Notes: a model not told the origin generated them from the letters alone. A DNA stretch of 64,000 nucleotides from Methanoplanus sp. FWC-SCC4 (GCF_032878975.1 NZ_CP043875.1:1666370-1730369); one strand, 5' to 3'; positions 8,819 to 17,886 are shown, counted from the stretch's first letter. Program-made: numbers and translations.

Positions 8819-10264
8819 ATGTTATTTAATTCAATTGAATTTTTTCTTTTTCTGACCATCGTGTTATTGTCAGTTGAAATTATCAGGAGAAAAATGTATC
8901 AGCATCTGATTCTTTTAATCGCAAGTTATTTTTTCTACTGGTATACAAGCAATAATCTTCTCATCCTTCTAATCTTTGTCACACTTATTACCTATTATTG
9001 TGGAAATAAATCGTATTCTGCCAAAAATAACGGGATAAAAAAAATTTTCCTTGCAATAGGAACAATCGGACCATTACTTGTTCTTGGATATTTTAAGTAC
9101 TTCAACTTTTTTTTAAGTTCATTCTCTACTATTGCCGGGCAGGATTTTAATTTCTGGAAAATTATTCTGCCAATAGGAATTTCTTTTTATACATTTCAGG
9201 GACTTTCATACGTATTTGATCTATATCGTGGTACGCTCAAACCTGCCAAATCACTCAGAGAATATGCTCTTTTTATCTCATTCTTCCCACAGCTTGTTGC
9301 CGGCCCGATTGTCCGGGCGAGTGAATTTCTGCCTCAGTTAAAAAATAAAGTAATTATCACACCTGAAAATTTACAGTTTGGTATAACACTTATTTTATGG
9401 GGTATCTTTAAAAAAGTAGTAATAGCAGATAGTTTAGCTCCTGTTGTTAATATTTATCTTGACAAACCAATTGGCTTACCTTCAATCATAATCATTTTCG
9501 CAACATTTCTATTTGGTATTCAGATTTATTGTGATTTTTCAGGTTATACGGATATTGCAATCGGTACAGCCAGGATTCTCGGATTCAGACTTCCGCAAAA
9601 CTTCCTGCGTCCGTATTTAACACAAAGTCCTACTGAGTTCTGGCACAGGTGGCATATAACTCTTAGCAGATTCATTCGTGATTATCTCTATATTCCACTT
9701 GGTGGTAACAGAAAAGGCCACATAAGAACCTACATTAATCTGAATGTCACCTGGCTAATTTGCGGTTTGTGGCACGGTGCTGCCTGGAATTTTGTATTAT
9801 GGGGAGGTTATCACGGACTTTTGCTAACGATTCATAAATTACTTGGAAAAGATTTAAAAATCGGACAGAATAGTCAGTTTCTGAATAAATCATATGCGGG
9901 AATTCTTACAAAAATACTTATTACACAGTATTTTGTCTTCCTTGGATGGCTTATATTTCGCGTAGGAGATCCAACTAATCTTCTCTATTGTCTCGAAAAA
10001 TTCATTATCTTTGATTTTGATTTTCAAAAATCGATACAATTAATCCTTTTCATTGGAGGATTAATTTTAGTTGCTTTGCTTTACGCTATTTCAATTAACA
10101 AAAAATTATCATCATACATTTTCCACTTTATCACATATGACTGGATTGAATATTTTGCTCTGCTGAATTTAAGAAAATGGTTTTTGTATGTCCTGATCAT
10201 AGTTTTTTCAATATTCTGGCTAATGCCACCAAAAACACCAGAATTCATATATTTTACTTTTTAA
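8819..10264 (+). CDS. MBOAT O-acyltransferase, AlgI-like
   Basis: 481 residues, multi-pass membrane protein. Strong family signatures: LPIGISFYTFQGLSYVFDLY, SFFPQLVAGPIVRASEFLPQ, FWHRWHITLSRFIRDYLYIP followed by LGGNR, and GLWHGAAWNFVLWGGYHG, which holds the conserved active-site His. In bacteria AlgI-type proteins take acyl groups (usually acetyl) from the cytoplasm for transfer to an exported polysaccharide. The start is fixed by AGGAGGGGGG 5-14 nt upstream. Two of the usual three components (MBOAT and SGNH) are here; no polymer synthase, export or AlgF-like gene is next door. Confidence 0.92.
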   Translation: MLFNSIEFFLFLTIVLLSVEIIRRKMYQHLILLIASYFFYWYTSNNLLILLIFVTLITYYCGNKSYSAKNNGIKKIFLAIGTIGPLLVLGYFKYFNFFLSSFSTIAGQDFNFWKIILPIGISFYTFQGLSYVFDLYRGTLKPAKSLREYALFISFFPQLVAGPIVRASEFLPQLKNKVIITPENLQFGITLILWGIFKKVVIADSLAPVVNIYLDKPIGLPSIIIIFATFLFGIQIYCDFSGYTDIAIGTARILGFRLPQNFLRPYLTQSPTEFWHRWHITLSRFIRDYLYIPLGGNRKGHIRTYINLNVTWLICGLWHGAAWNFVLWGGYHGLLLTIHKLLGKDLKIGQNSQFLNKSYAGILTKILITQYFVFLGWLIFRVGDPTNLLYCLEKFIIFDFDFQKSIQLILFIGGLILVALLYAISINKKLSSYIFHFITYDWIEYFALLNLRKWFLYVLIIVFSIFWLMPPKTPEFIYFTF

Positions 10265-10976
10265 AACAGGAAAAAAAGACTAAAGCAGACCACAGACAAT
10301 TAAGACACAGACCTCAAACAAAATTTTTTCTAAATTATTACCAGGTTCCTTATAACAATTGACAATCCGGACCTGACATTTAGCAGTTTAAAATAACAAA
10401 ATATATATCAAATAATACAAAATTAAAGTATGGTGTTAACAAATGTGTAGATTTACAAATTATTTGTTAATACACGATAAAGGATTTAAACAGGCCAAAA
10501 AGTAATAAGATAGAACATTCATTTAAATCCGGAATATACCTGATAAATCAAAAATCACAGGATATTTTCCAGGTTTTAAATCAAAAATGTCAGAAAAACA
10601 CTGTCCATAAATCAAACATGAAACCAGAAAACCGGATAATAGCAACTGCCATGTGCAGTAAAATCAAAAAAGATTATCTGAAATCCTGTAATAATCCTCT
10701 AATCCATTACATTAATGACAAAATCACCAGAAATATCCATAAAAAAAGTCACCCACAAAGGAATTATTACCAGATTCTAAAAAATGAAGGATCTTTTTTC
10801 CAGAAAGGAACCTGCACGTCCCGTGAAAAGATCTCTCATTTCAGAATACCGGTAATTAATTTTCTCAGATAAGAAACCAAAAAAACCACCCAATAAGTGA
10901 AGACCTTCTTAAAAAAAGATGCAGATTTATTTCTATTGCTTTTTTTCGATAATCTGTTGATTGATTTGTGAAATCC
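10265..10976. other. Long AT-rich intergenic region
   Basis: A frame of 84 codons at 10618-10872 has low-complexity Lys/Asn/Ile composition, no Shine-Dalgarno and no recognisable domain, so it is not called. TATA-like stretches are frequent and carry no meaning on their own here. Nothing else is seen. Confidence 0.5.
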
Positions 10977-11441
10977 TTAATTATCAAACCACTTCATCAT
11001 TAAAATTGCATCTTCACCGTCACTGTAATAGCCACCAATGACGAAAACCTGGGAATATCCCATCTTCTGATAAAATCTCTGTGCCTCTTTATTTGAAACC
11101 CTTACTTCAAGCTGTACCCCTTCTGTTCCGAGAACAAGACATTCAAACTCAATTCTCTGCATGAGTCTCCCGCCAAGACCCTGATTCCTGCACTCCGGAA
11201 CGGTTGCAATATTCATAATATGACCATAGATCGCTTCTCCGGTATCCTCAATTCCTGCTATGACAAACCCGAGAATTTTTCCGTTTTCCTCAGCAACAAA
11301 AAAAGTATTTTGATAAAAAAACAGCGCATCCAGAAAAGCTGATTCATCCCAGGGGTCGGTGAAAAGCTGCTTTTCAATATTGTTTATAACCGAGAGATCA
11401 GCCTTTTTTGCACGCCTTATCGTTATATTTTCAACAGACAT
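10977..11441 (-). CDS. rimI: RimI-like GNAT N-acetyltransferase
   Basis: 154 residues, the normal length for ribosomal-protein/N-terminal protein acetyltransferases. A GNAT fold is clear: ITIRRAKKADLSVINNIEKQ (strand 1), VAEENGKILGFVIAG (strands 3-4), NIATVPECRNQGLGGRLM with the acetyl-CoA pyrophosphate loop RxxGxG, VQLEVRVSNKEAQRFYQKMG (motif B) and YYSDGEDAILMMK at the end. The archaeal enzyme acetylates the N-termini of many proteins. ATG 11441 follows TTAGGTAG. It is monocistronic and divergent from the DUF1015 gene. Confidence 0.85.
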   Translation of the reverse strand: MSVENITIRRAKKADLSVINNIEKQLFTDPWDESAFLDALFFYQNTFFVAEENGKILGFVIAGIEDTGEAIYGHIMNIATVPECRNQGLGGRLMQRIEFECLVLGTEGVQLEVRVSNKEAQRFYQKMGYSQVFVIGGYYSDGEDAILMMKWFDN

Positions 11442-11714
11442 TAAAAACTACCTAATAATTTGCGGATTAACTATTTATTCAGCCATTACTTTAAACCAGA
11501 GTATAATTTTTGGACAGAACTAAATTTTTCCGGATATTCTAAGAGAACGGGGCCATTTATTAAATCTGTCTCAAATCTCAATTATGCTCACCCCTAAGAA
11601 TTTTTAAGATATTATTTTTAGAGATATTATATCATGACTTCACTTTAGTCGGATACTCATATCTAATTAAAGAATTAAATAATAAGAGAGTACTCCAAAG
11701 GGGAATTAAGACCT

Positions 11715-12974
11715 ATGGTTAAGATATACAGTTTTCCGGCCTTAAGGCCAAAAATAGGAGAAGCCGAAAAGATAGCATCGGTACCTTACGACGTTGTAAG
11801 CACAGAAGAAGCAAGGGAATGCATCGAGAACAATCCCAAAAGCTTCATGAAAGTTATACGTTCAGAAGCAACAATGCCCGGAGTCAGCCCAAATGCCGAC
11901 ATTGTCTATGAAACAGCAAAGAAAAACCTTGAAAAAATGGTCTCTGAAGGCTCATTGTTAAGAGACTCAGAACCGGGAATATACGTGTACCGTGTAAAAC
12001 AGGGCGGATCAATATACACCGGCTTTGTAGCTAATGTTTCAGTAAAAGACTACGAAGAAAATAAAATCAAACGCCACGAACACACACGGTACGAAAAAGA
12101 GGAGGACAGGACAAAACACATCGACACAACAAACGCCAACACAGGTCTTGTTGTCCTTCTATACCGTGATCCGGGAGAAATTTTCCCGTATATTGAATCC
12201 CTTATTCCAAAAGGCGAACCCGATTCACTCGCAAAAGTTGATTCAGGAGTTGTTCATGAAGTCTTTCCCGTTTACGACAAAGATGCAATATTAAAGATTC
12301 AGGAAATGTTTGAAGGCGTTGATGCACTCTATATCGCAGACGGACACCACCGTGCAAAGTCATCAGTAAATGTTGCAGAGAAAAGACGTGAAGAAGGCAG
12401 AATTACAGAAGAAGCAGAACGCTTTATGGCGGTAATTTTTGCTGAATCAAGGGTAAAAGTTCACGGTTACTCAAGACTTGTGAAAGATCTTGGTGAATAT
12501 ACTCCTGAATCATTCATTAATGAACTTGCCAAAAAATTTGACGTAAAGGAATACGGGGAAATTGACGACACGGTATTCCGCATCCCACCACTTAAAGAAT
12601 CAAAAACACCCTTACATGTATTCCACATGTACCTCAAAGGGAAATGGTATGAGATTTCATCCCCGGTCGAAAACCCTGATGACGCAATTGAGTCACTCGA
12701 CGTTTCTGCAATTCAGAAAACGGTTATGGAAGACATGTTAAAGATAACCGACCCACGTGCCGATCCACGTCTTGAATACTTAGGCGGGGCAAGGCCTCTT
12801 GCAGACCTTGAAACAAGAGTTGACAGCGGTTCTTTTGCCGCCGCATTTTCAATGCAGCCTGTAAAAGTTGAGTCTGTGCTTAAAATAGCAGATGAAGGAA
12901 ATGTCATGCCACCAAAATCAACCTGGTTTGAACCAAAACTTCTCTCAGGTCTTGTGATTCATACACTCGACTGA
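11715..12974 (+). CDS. DUF1015 family protein
   Basis: 419 residues, full length for PF06245-type proteins. Family hallmarks are VKIYSFPALRPKIGEAEKIA, SVPYDVVSTEEAREC near the N-terminus, KRHEHTRYEKEEDRTKHIDT in the centre, and ALYIADGHHRAKSSVNVAE (about 210-228), whose DGHH motif is the most conserved element. The function is unknown. Members occur in methanogens and anaerobic bacteria, often near serine biosynthesis genes, but no ser gene is present here. A Shine-Dalgarno-like AAAGGGG is about 11 nt before ATG 11715. It is soluble and acidic, with no signal peptide. Confidence 0.9.
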   Translation: MVKIYSFPALRPKIGEAEKIASVPYDVVSTEEARECIENNPKSFMKVIRSEATMPGVSPNADIVYETAKKNLEKMVSEGSLLRDSEPGIYVYRVKQGGSIYTGFVANVSVKDYEENKIKRHEHTRYEKEEDRTKHIDTTNANTGLVVLLYRDPGEIFPYIESLIPKGEPDSLAKVDSGVVHEVFPVYDKDAILKIQEMFEGVDALYIADGHHRAKSSVNVAEKRREEGRITEEAERFMAVIFAESRVKVHGYSRLVKDLGEYTPESFINELAKKFDVKEYGEIDDTVFRIPPLKESKTPLHVFHMYLKGKWYEISSPVENPDDAIESLDVSAIQKTVMEDMLKITDPRADPRLEYLGGARPLADLETRVDSGSFAAAFSMQPVKVESVLKIADEGNVMPPKSTWFEPKLLSGLVIHTLD

Positions 12975-13110
12975 AATAATCAATAAAAAAATACACAAAA
13001 ATATCAAAATTTTTTCCAGGAATTTCCGGATAGCAATAACTTTATTTTAAACAGCCAATATAGTGATTTATCCGGCCTTAATTATCTCCCGGAAACGGAG
13101 GTCAAATCTC

Positions 13111-13674
13111 TTGAATAAATGGTTTTTTACGTTAATAATAATCGCTTCAACCGTTATTTTCACATCAGGATGCCTTGGTTCTGGAGATGACACTCCGGTG
13201 GCTGAAAAGACCGCCGGATTTGACGCTTTTTCAGCGAATAAAAGTGTCGATGACAAAATATACCTAAAAGACGCCATTAAAATTCTCAACTACTCAATAG
13301 AAGACGGATTCATAGAGGGCGGAAATATTACATATCATCAGATAATGGGTAGCGGCGCTGATGAATCAGGTGCAGCGGATTTCTGGATAATAGGAATTAA
13401 AAGGGAAGGAAAACCCTCACTTCTCTCATATTCAAGAACAGGCTGGGAAGAAAGAGACTGGCCCGGTCCGATGGGAGACAGCATCATAATTATGGATGAG
13501 ATAATTCTCCCAAAAGAGCTTTACTCAAAAAATCAGGCTGAAATAATAAAATTACTAAATGAAACAGGAACAACCGAAGTAATTTTAAAAGACGGCAGAT
13601 ACCGTATTTCAGGTTCCGGCCAGTCAATAAGTACAACAGCAGATTTCGATTCAATAACAGGGGACGTGATCTGA
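13111..13674 (+). CDS. Lipoprotein, first gene of pilin-like operon
   Basis: 187 residues from a TTG start. TTG 13111 is chosen because GGAGG (13097-13101) is well spaced before it and because it gives a clean lipoprotein signal: NKWFFTLIIIASTVIFTSGC with Cys as residue 21. The GTG at 13063 would add a polar extension without a ribosome site. The mature part (about 165 residues) has no domain I recognise; it is a mixed alpha/beta sequence with GKPSLLSYSRTGWEERDWPG in the middle. Its stop lies 2-4 nt before the apparent CTG start of the next gene, so it should be translated with the pilin-like proteins and may assist their assembly at the outer face of the membrane. Confidence 0.75.
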   Translation: MNKWFFTLIIIASTVIFTSGCLGSGDDTPVAEKTAGFDAFSANKSVDDKIYLKDAIKILNYSIEDGFIEGGNITYHQIMGSGADESGAADFWIIGIKREGKPSLLSYSRTGWEERDWPGPMGDSIIIMDEIILPKELYSKNQAEIIKLLNETGTTEVILKDGRYRISGSGQSISTTADFDSITGDVI

Positions 13675-13675
13675 C

Positions 13676-14752
13676 CTGAAACTTAGAAAAACAGATGATG
13701 AGGGAATATTATCCGTAGATTTTCTTGTTGGATTTTCAATATTCATTGTTGCATTCATACTTGTTTTGAATATGATTCCGGGATTTCTGATAAATCTCCA
13801 GAGTACTTCAATTGACTATGATGCCGTTGCATACAGAACGTCAGTGATTCTTGCAGAAGACCCCGGCTGGCCTTTTGATCCTGCATGGGAGCAAAAGAGG
13901 GAAAGCAGGAAGAATGAGATCGAACGTCTCGGCCTCTCGATCTCATCGGAAACTCCCAATATCCTTTCAAGAGAGAAAATAGAGAAATTTTTCAATCAAA
14001 AAGAAGGATTTGAATTCACACCGGATGATTACAGGCAAAAGGCAATATTCGGCGAAATTCCCTATTCATATAATATATCACTAAGAGTGGATGGCGAAAA
14101 TGCCTATTTTACAGGACAGCCGCTTCCGGAAGTAAAATACGGATATATGAAACGCCTTGTAAAAATCAAGGATTACAGCAGGGCAGATGTTTCCTCAGGA
14201 AACTATAATCAAAGCCATAATAACATCACATCAATTGACACCACTTTTGTGTTTAACCTGAGTTATTCTGAAATCTATGACAGGGAGATTTCCCCGGCAT
14301 ACAGGATACAGCCAAAATACGATCCCATTACATTTACAATAAATGATTTTTCAGAAAGTCTCAATCAGTCAGACATTACTAATGTAATTTTTAAAAATGC
14401 ATATTTTGTAAAGGACGGGGTTATCGTAAACAGGCCTTACAATATCTTTGAAAACAATACATATCTCTTCTACATTGATGGAGTACAGCACAAAATGGCT
14501 GACACAATCCCGGATATGGAGGACAAATCAACAATCAGCTATACCCTACGCCCGCCTCTTTTGTTTTCATCAGAGGTAAACTCAGAGCTGAAGATTGTTT
14601 TTGCCTTTAAATTCAATTTTGTGGATGATGATTCAGTTCAGCATTATTACATCTCAACAGAAGATTCGGGAGGAATCCCTTACGGATACGGATACCCTTA
14701 CATGACAGACCCGAATCTTAAAAACGGCGTTTTGGAGGTCTGCATATGGTAA
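13676..14752 (+). CDS. Pilin-like membrane protein 1, probable CTG start
   Basis: About 358 residues. The frame opens at 13670 and the segment LRKTDDEGILSVDFLVGF followed by a long hydrophobic helix is the N-terminus expected of archaeal type IV pilin-like proteins (charged leader, then hydrophobic assembly helix). The first conventional start codon in frame is TTG 13766, inside the helix, which would destroy it. CTG 13676 is preferred: GTGATC (13666-13671), a match to the 3' end of the usual Shine-Dalgarno sequence, lies 4 nt upstream. The rest is an extracellular beta-rich domain (NxS/T sites) ending GYGYPYMTDPN. It overlaps the next gene by 7 bp. The start could also lie upstream only if a frameshift were present. 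Confidence 0.7.
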   Translation: MKLRKTDDEGILSVDFLVGFSIFIVAFILVLNMIPGFLINLQSTSIDYDAVAYRTSVILAEDPGWPFDPAWEQKRESRKNEIERLGLSISSETPNILSREKIEKFFNQKEGFEFTPDDYRQKAIFGEIPYSYNISLRVDGENAYFTGQPLPEVKYGYMKRLVKIKDYSRADVSSGNYNQSHNNITSIDTTFVFNLSYSEIYDREISPAYRIQPKYDPITFTINDFSESLNQSDITNVIFKNAYFVKDGVIVNRPYNIFENNTYLFYIDGVQHKMADTIPDMEDKSTISYTLRPPLLFSSEVNSELKIVFAFKFNFVDDDSVQHYYISTEDSGGIPYGYGYPYMTDPNLKNGVLEVCIW

Positions 14753-15270
14753 GTCTGGATGATTCAGGCCAGCTGTTTACAATAGAGGGCCTTACCGCCG
14801 CTCTTTTGATGGTTGCAACAGCTTATATTGTCCTTGGAACAGGCATGGTCCTAACACCCGGGGATGTGCATATTTCCGACATGCAGCTTAAGCAGATGGG
14901 AGATGATGCCCTGCTTGTAATGGATACAAAGAATTCGGCAGACGAAACAAGCCAGCTTGAAACACTCGTTAAAAATATGAGTGCCGGAGGAGCAACAGCA
15001 GCCGCTGCAAAAGAGCAGTTTGGGCTTAGACTAAAAGAACTCCTGAAAAAAGGCACGGGTGCGACATATATCGTTGATTCGATAAGTTACAGCTCAAAAA
15101 TATACTACCGAAACGGAGACATAATTGAATCTGATGATTTCAGTGATCCGGTTATCAGTTCGGACAATCCTGCAAAAAGGCCTGCAATAAGATGCGGACG
15201 ATATGTGAACACTGAATATAAAGGATCAGACAGAGTTGTAAGAGTGGAGGTTTTGCTATGGAGAGAATGA
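14746..15270 (+). CDS. Pilin-like membrane protein 2
   Basis: 174 residues. MVSLDDSGQLFTIEGLTAAL followed by LMVATAYIVLGTGMVL gives a short charged leader, an acidic/Gly turn and one hydrophobic helix, as in class III signal peptides; the QLFTIEGLxAAL motif is one I associate with archaeal pilin-like DUF families. The outer domain is about 130 residues, with an Ala/Lys-rich helix and a beta-rich end (YRNGDIIESDDFSD). The ATG overlaps the end of pilin-like protein 1 by 7 bp and the stop overlaps the next gene by 13 bp, showing translational coupling. Confidence 0.72.
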   Translation: MVSLDDSGQLFTIEGLTAALLMVATAYIVLGTGMVLTPGDVHISDMQLKQMGDDALLVMDTKNSADETSQLETLVKNMSAGGATAAAAKEQFGLRLKELLKKGTGATYIVDSISYSSKIYYRNGDIIESDDFSDPVISSDNPAKRPAIRCGRYVNTEYKGSDRVVRVEVLLWRE

Positions 15271-15653
15271 ATGATGAAGGCCAGTGGATTGTCCTGATGG
15301 GATTTATTGTAAGTGTCGGGATACTCTTTCTTGCAATTATACTCAACCAGTCTGTCCTTGTCGGGCAGACCACATCCGAAGGCATAATTGAATTTCCAAA
15401 AAATGAGATTATTGACATCAGAGAAGAAATTCTCGACAGTGTCAGGAGAAATATAAATGAGGGCAAGGATCTGACAGGACTTCAAAAAGACATCTCTCTT
15501 CTTTCACTTGACAGGGAAAACGCTGTTGTCACATACAGCTATGATCTGAACAAATTCAATGACATCTATTATGAATACACCGAAGTGGTCATCCATTTCA
15601 ACAACGGAGTGACATCTTATGACGAGACCTACCTTCTGCCAAAAAAGATATGA
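15258..15653 (+). CDS. Pilin-like membrane protein 3
   Basis: 131 residues. MERMNDEGQWIVLMGFIVSV followed by GILFLAIILNQSVLVGQTT: an acidic/Gly leader directly before a single long hydrophobic helix. DEGQWIVLMGF is a strongly conserved-looking block of the kind found in archaeal pilin-like proteins of unknown function. The remaining 85 residues form a small exposed domain. It overlaps the previous gene by 13 bp and the next by 35 bp, the longest overlap in the operon. Confidence 0.72.
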   Translation: MERMNDEGQWIVLMGFIVSVGILFLAIILNQSVLVGQTTSEGIIEFPKNEIIDIREEILDSVRRNINEGKDLTGLQKDISLLSLDRENAVVTYSYDLNKFNDIYYEYTEVVIHFNNGVTSYDETYLLPKKI

Positions 15654-16080
15654 TCCTGAAGAAGCAGTAAGCACGATTGTTGAGTACATCAACATAACCG
15701 CAGTCCTGATAGCGATGTTTGTCCTTGTCATGCTTGTCACAAATGCCCTTTTAATTGAAGGCCCGTCAGATACCCTGAAATATCACTCATTTACTGATAT
15801 CGGAAACGGCGTCAGCACAAGGATTGTGGACATTTATGTAATTTCGCCGGAAAACGGACGTATTATGACAAAATTTGATCTTCCGGATGATGTAGCAGAA
15901 AAGGAATATAATGTAAAGCTTGACCCTCTCCAGACAGGAGCGTCACAAAGAATAATTGTAACGGATGGAAATACCAAGTCCATAATATCAATAGGCGGAA
16001 TCGGAGCCACAAGGGCGGTTACCGGAAATACGACAGGTTCAGGAATTAACCGGATCACCTATGACTCAGGAGGAGTATAA
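15619..16080 (+). CDS. Pilin-like membrane protein 4
   Basis: 153 residues. RYDPEEAVSTIVEYINITAV with LIAMFVLVMLVTNALLI gives the signature of archaeal pilins (acidic pair, A-V-S-T, then a hydrophobic assembly helix). The head domain has a beta-sandwich feel (RIVDIYVISPENGRIMTKFD) and a Gly/Thr-rich end. ATG 15619 starts inside the previous gene; only that start supplies the leader. The final base of the stop codon is the first base of the next ATG. Confidence 0.72.
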   Translation: MTRPTFCQKRYDPEEAVSTIVEYINITAVLIAMFVLVMLVTNALLIEGPSDTLKYHSFTDIGNGVSTRIVDIYVISPENGRIMTKFDLPDDVAEKEYNVKLDPLQTGASQRIIVTDGNTKSIISIGGIGATRAVTGNTTGSGINRITYDSGGV

Positions 16081-16886
16081 TGAATCATAATTTTAAAAAA
16101 CCCGATGAGAGTGGAGTATCCGAAGCAATAGGATTTATCATCATGTTTTCAATCGTCCTGACAGGGATTGCAATGGTAACTCTTTACGGATACCCGCTGC
16201 TTCTTGAATCACAGATAAGCTCTGATGAGAGAACAATGGAACAGACCATGATTACGCTGCAAAACGAGATGAAAATTCTTACATTCAGCAATGTGCCTTA
16301 CAGGGATATTTCAATACGTGTTTCAGGCGGTTTTCTGGATGCAATCGACAATGGCAATTCGGTTGAAAAGTTTACCATCTCTTATCCGGACACTGCGGGA
16401 GCAAATGTGGATTATGAATTTGCTCCGGGTGCACTCAGATACACATCAGGAGAAGGTGACACTGTCCTTTCCATTCAAAACGGGGCACTTGTTTCAAGGC
16501 AGAAGTTTCAGACAGGTTCTGCAATGGTCGCAGAACCGAGATGGTTCTTTGATGATTCCACAAAAACCCTTGTAATGTCCCTGATTAAAATAAAGGCAGA
16601 CAGGGAGTACTCTCTCGGCGGCATCGGAAACCTTCAGATGAGCATGCTTGATAAACCTGAAACAAAGGCAGACATAAATTTTATTGCATCACTTGGAGTC
16701 TCACAGACTGTAAGAGTAAAATATGAACCTGATCCTGATGATGATTATTCGCTTGCATGGAAGAATTACCTGACCGGTGATTCAGTTTTACAGGACGGTT
16801 TTAGCCCGTCTGGTAATTCTTATCAGATTAACGGTGTTGAACGACTGGTCTTAAAAGAGTATACAATCAAAATAGAAAATCTCTAA
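16080..16886 (+). CDS. Pilin-like membrane protein 5
   Basis: 268 residues. MNHNFKKPDESGVSEAIGFI plus IMFSIVLTGIAMVTLYGYPLLL is the clearest pilin-type N-terminus in the operon: basic leader, DESGVSEAIG cleavage-like zone, then a hydrophobic helix. The head of about 220 residues includes NVPYRDISIRVSGGFLDAID and GALRYTSGEGDTVLSIQNGA, motifs I associate with archaeal DUF7289-like proteins. It is the last gene; AT-rich spacer follows. It may be the main or tip subunit given its size. Confidence 0.75.
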   Translation: MNHNFKKPDESGVSEAIGFIIMFSIVLTGIAMVTLYGYPLLLESQISSDERTMEQTMITLQNEMKILTFSNVPYRDISIRVSGGFLDAIDNGNSVEKFTISYPDTAGANVDYEFAPGALRYTSGEGDTVLSIQNGALVSRQKFQTGSAMVAEPRWFFDDSTKTLVMSLIKIKADREYSLGGIGNLQMSMLDKPETKADINFIASLGVSQTVRVKYEPDPDDDYSLAWKNYLTGDSVLQDGFSPSGNSYQINGVERLVLKEYTIKIENL

Positions 16887-17079
16887 ATCTTCTCTTAATT
16901 TTCTTTAAAACCCTAAAATTAAATTTTTCAGAATTGTTTGTCAAACTTTGTTGTCAATAAAACATAAATGAAGACAGCCGTTATAAATACCAAAAAAATA
17001 CAGGATGAATTTGTCAGGTCTTCATTCAGTCCTGTTTTATTATGGAATAAGCTTTTTTGCTTTAAATTAAACTAAAAAA

Positions 17080-17400
17080 TTAAAGATAATTATTTTTCAT
17101 AAGCCACTCGACCTGCGGCTTTGTATATCTGTATATGATATCGCACTTTTCATCCTGGAAGTCCCACGGAACGACAATTAATACATCGCCTTCACGAATC
17201 CAGACACGTTTCTTGATCTTACCCTTAATCCTGCCGGTACGGGTAACACCGTCATAGCATCTAACCCTTATGTGGTTTGCTCCGAGCATGAGGTCAGCTG
17301 TGGCAAACTGTTCTCTGTTTCTTTTATTTGGAAGACGAACCCTGACGATTACGTCATTCCCGGTATTGCTTCCACTTTTTTTTTTGCCGTTATAAGCCAG
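17080..17400 (-). CDS. eif1A: Translation initiation factor aIF1A
   Basis: 106 residues. NDVIVRVRLPNKRNREQFAT, MLGANHIRVRCYDGVTRTGR and KIKKRVWIREGDVLIVVPWD are the OB-fold (S1-like) core of eIF1A/aIF1A, which helps the small ribosomal subunit select the start codon. Start choice is unusual: the first conventional codon, TTG 17409, is directly abutted by GGAG with no spacer, while CTG 17400 has GGAG at a normal 9-nt distance and gives MAYNGKKKSGS. TTG 17409 would add LKF. A TATA-like stretch lies at about 17418-17430. It converges with the pilin-like operon. Confidence 0.93.
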   Translation of the reverse strand: MAYNGKKKSGSNTGNDVIVRVRLPNKRNREQFATADLMLGANHIRVRCYDGVTRTGRIKGKIKKRVWIREGDVLIVVPWDFQDEKCDIIYRYTKPQVEWLMKNNYL

Positions 17401-17646
17401 AAATTTCAACTCCAGTTTCTATATATTAGCTCTAATGAAATATATCAATTCTTGTTATACCTACATTATCTGCAGACTCCTTTAAACATATAGGATAATA
17501 TTGTCCATAAGAGTTTGAAAAAAAGAAATTCTCTAAAAATCAGAACGGAAAAATCCCTGTTTTTCCATTTTGGCAAAAAATTGATTTTTGGGTTTCGTGC
17601 TAAACAAATTTTTTTGGCTTTTTTTCACGTAAATTAATCGGACCTG

Positions 17647-17886
17647 TTAAATCCGCCTCTTTACACCCCGTCCGCCACAAAATCCGTTTCCACATCCCCG
17701 TGGACGACCTCCGCGTCCCACCCCGTAAAAGTCAGGATTTGTGTTCTGATTTTCAGAACCCGTGCCAAACGGAGATTGTGAAACATCTTTTATTTCCTCA
17801 CTACCACCGGCACCTGTGCATTCACCAAGTCTTCTTCCTGTCATGCTCCCTTTTCCCAAAGGGCCAGTTTTATCTAATCCCGGCAT
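17647..17886 (-). CDS. DUF5320 small Gly/Arg-rich protein
   Basis: 79 residues. MPGLDKTGPLGKGSMTGRRL GEC is the hallmark start of DUF5320 proteins (MPxxDxTGPxGxGxxTGR). The C-terminus is Gly/Arg-rich with two Cys (RGCGNGFCGGRG). Function unknown. In many archaea and anaerobic bacteria such genes sit with DUF134 regulators and NifX/NafY-type iron-molybdenum cluster-binding proteins. The DUF134 gene is 89 nt upstream on the same strand; the cluster-binding partner is missing here. GGAGG precedes the ATG. Confidence 0.85.
   Translation of the reverse strand: MPGLDKTGPLGKGSMTGRRLGECTGAGGSEEIKDVSQSPFGTGSENQNTNPDFYGVGRGGRPRGCGNGFCGGRGVKRRI

Noticed and set aside
10618-10872. 84-codon frame in the 10.3-11 kb spacer
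   Set aside because: No ribosome site or domain, Lys/Asn/Ile-rich as random AT DNA gives.
16960-17055. Possible long hairpin (AATGAAGAC / GTCTTCATT) after the pilin-like operon
   Set aside because: The arms are only 9-10 nt with about 45 nt between them; no sign of a conserved RNA.
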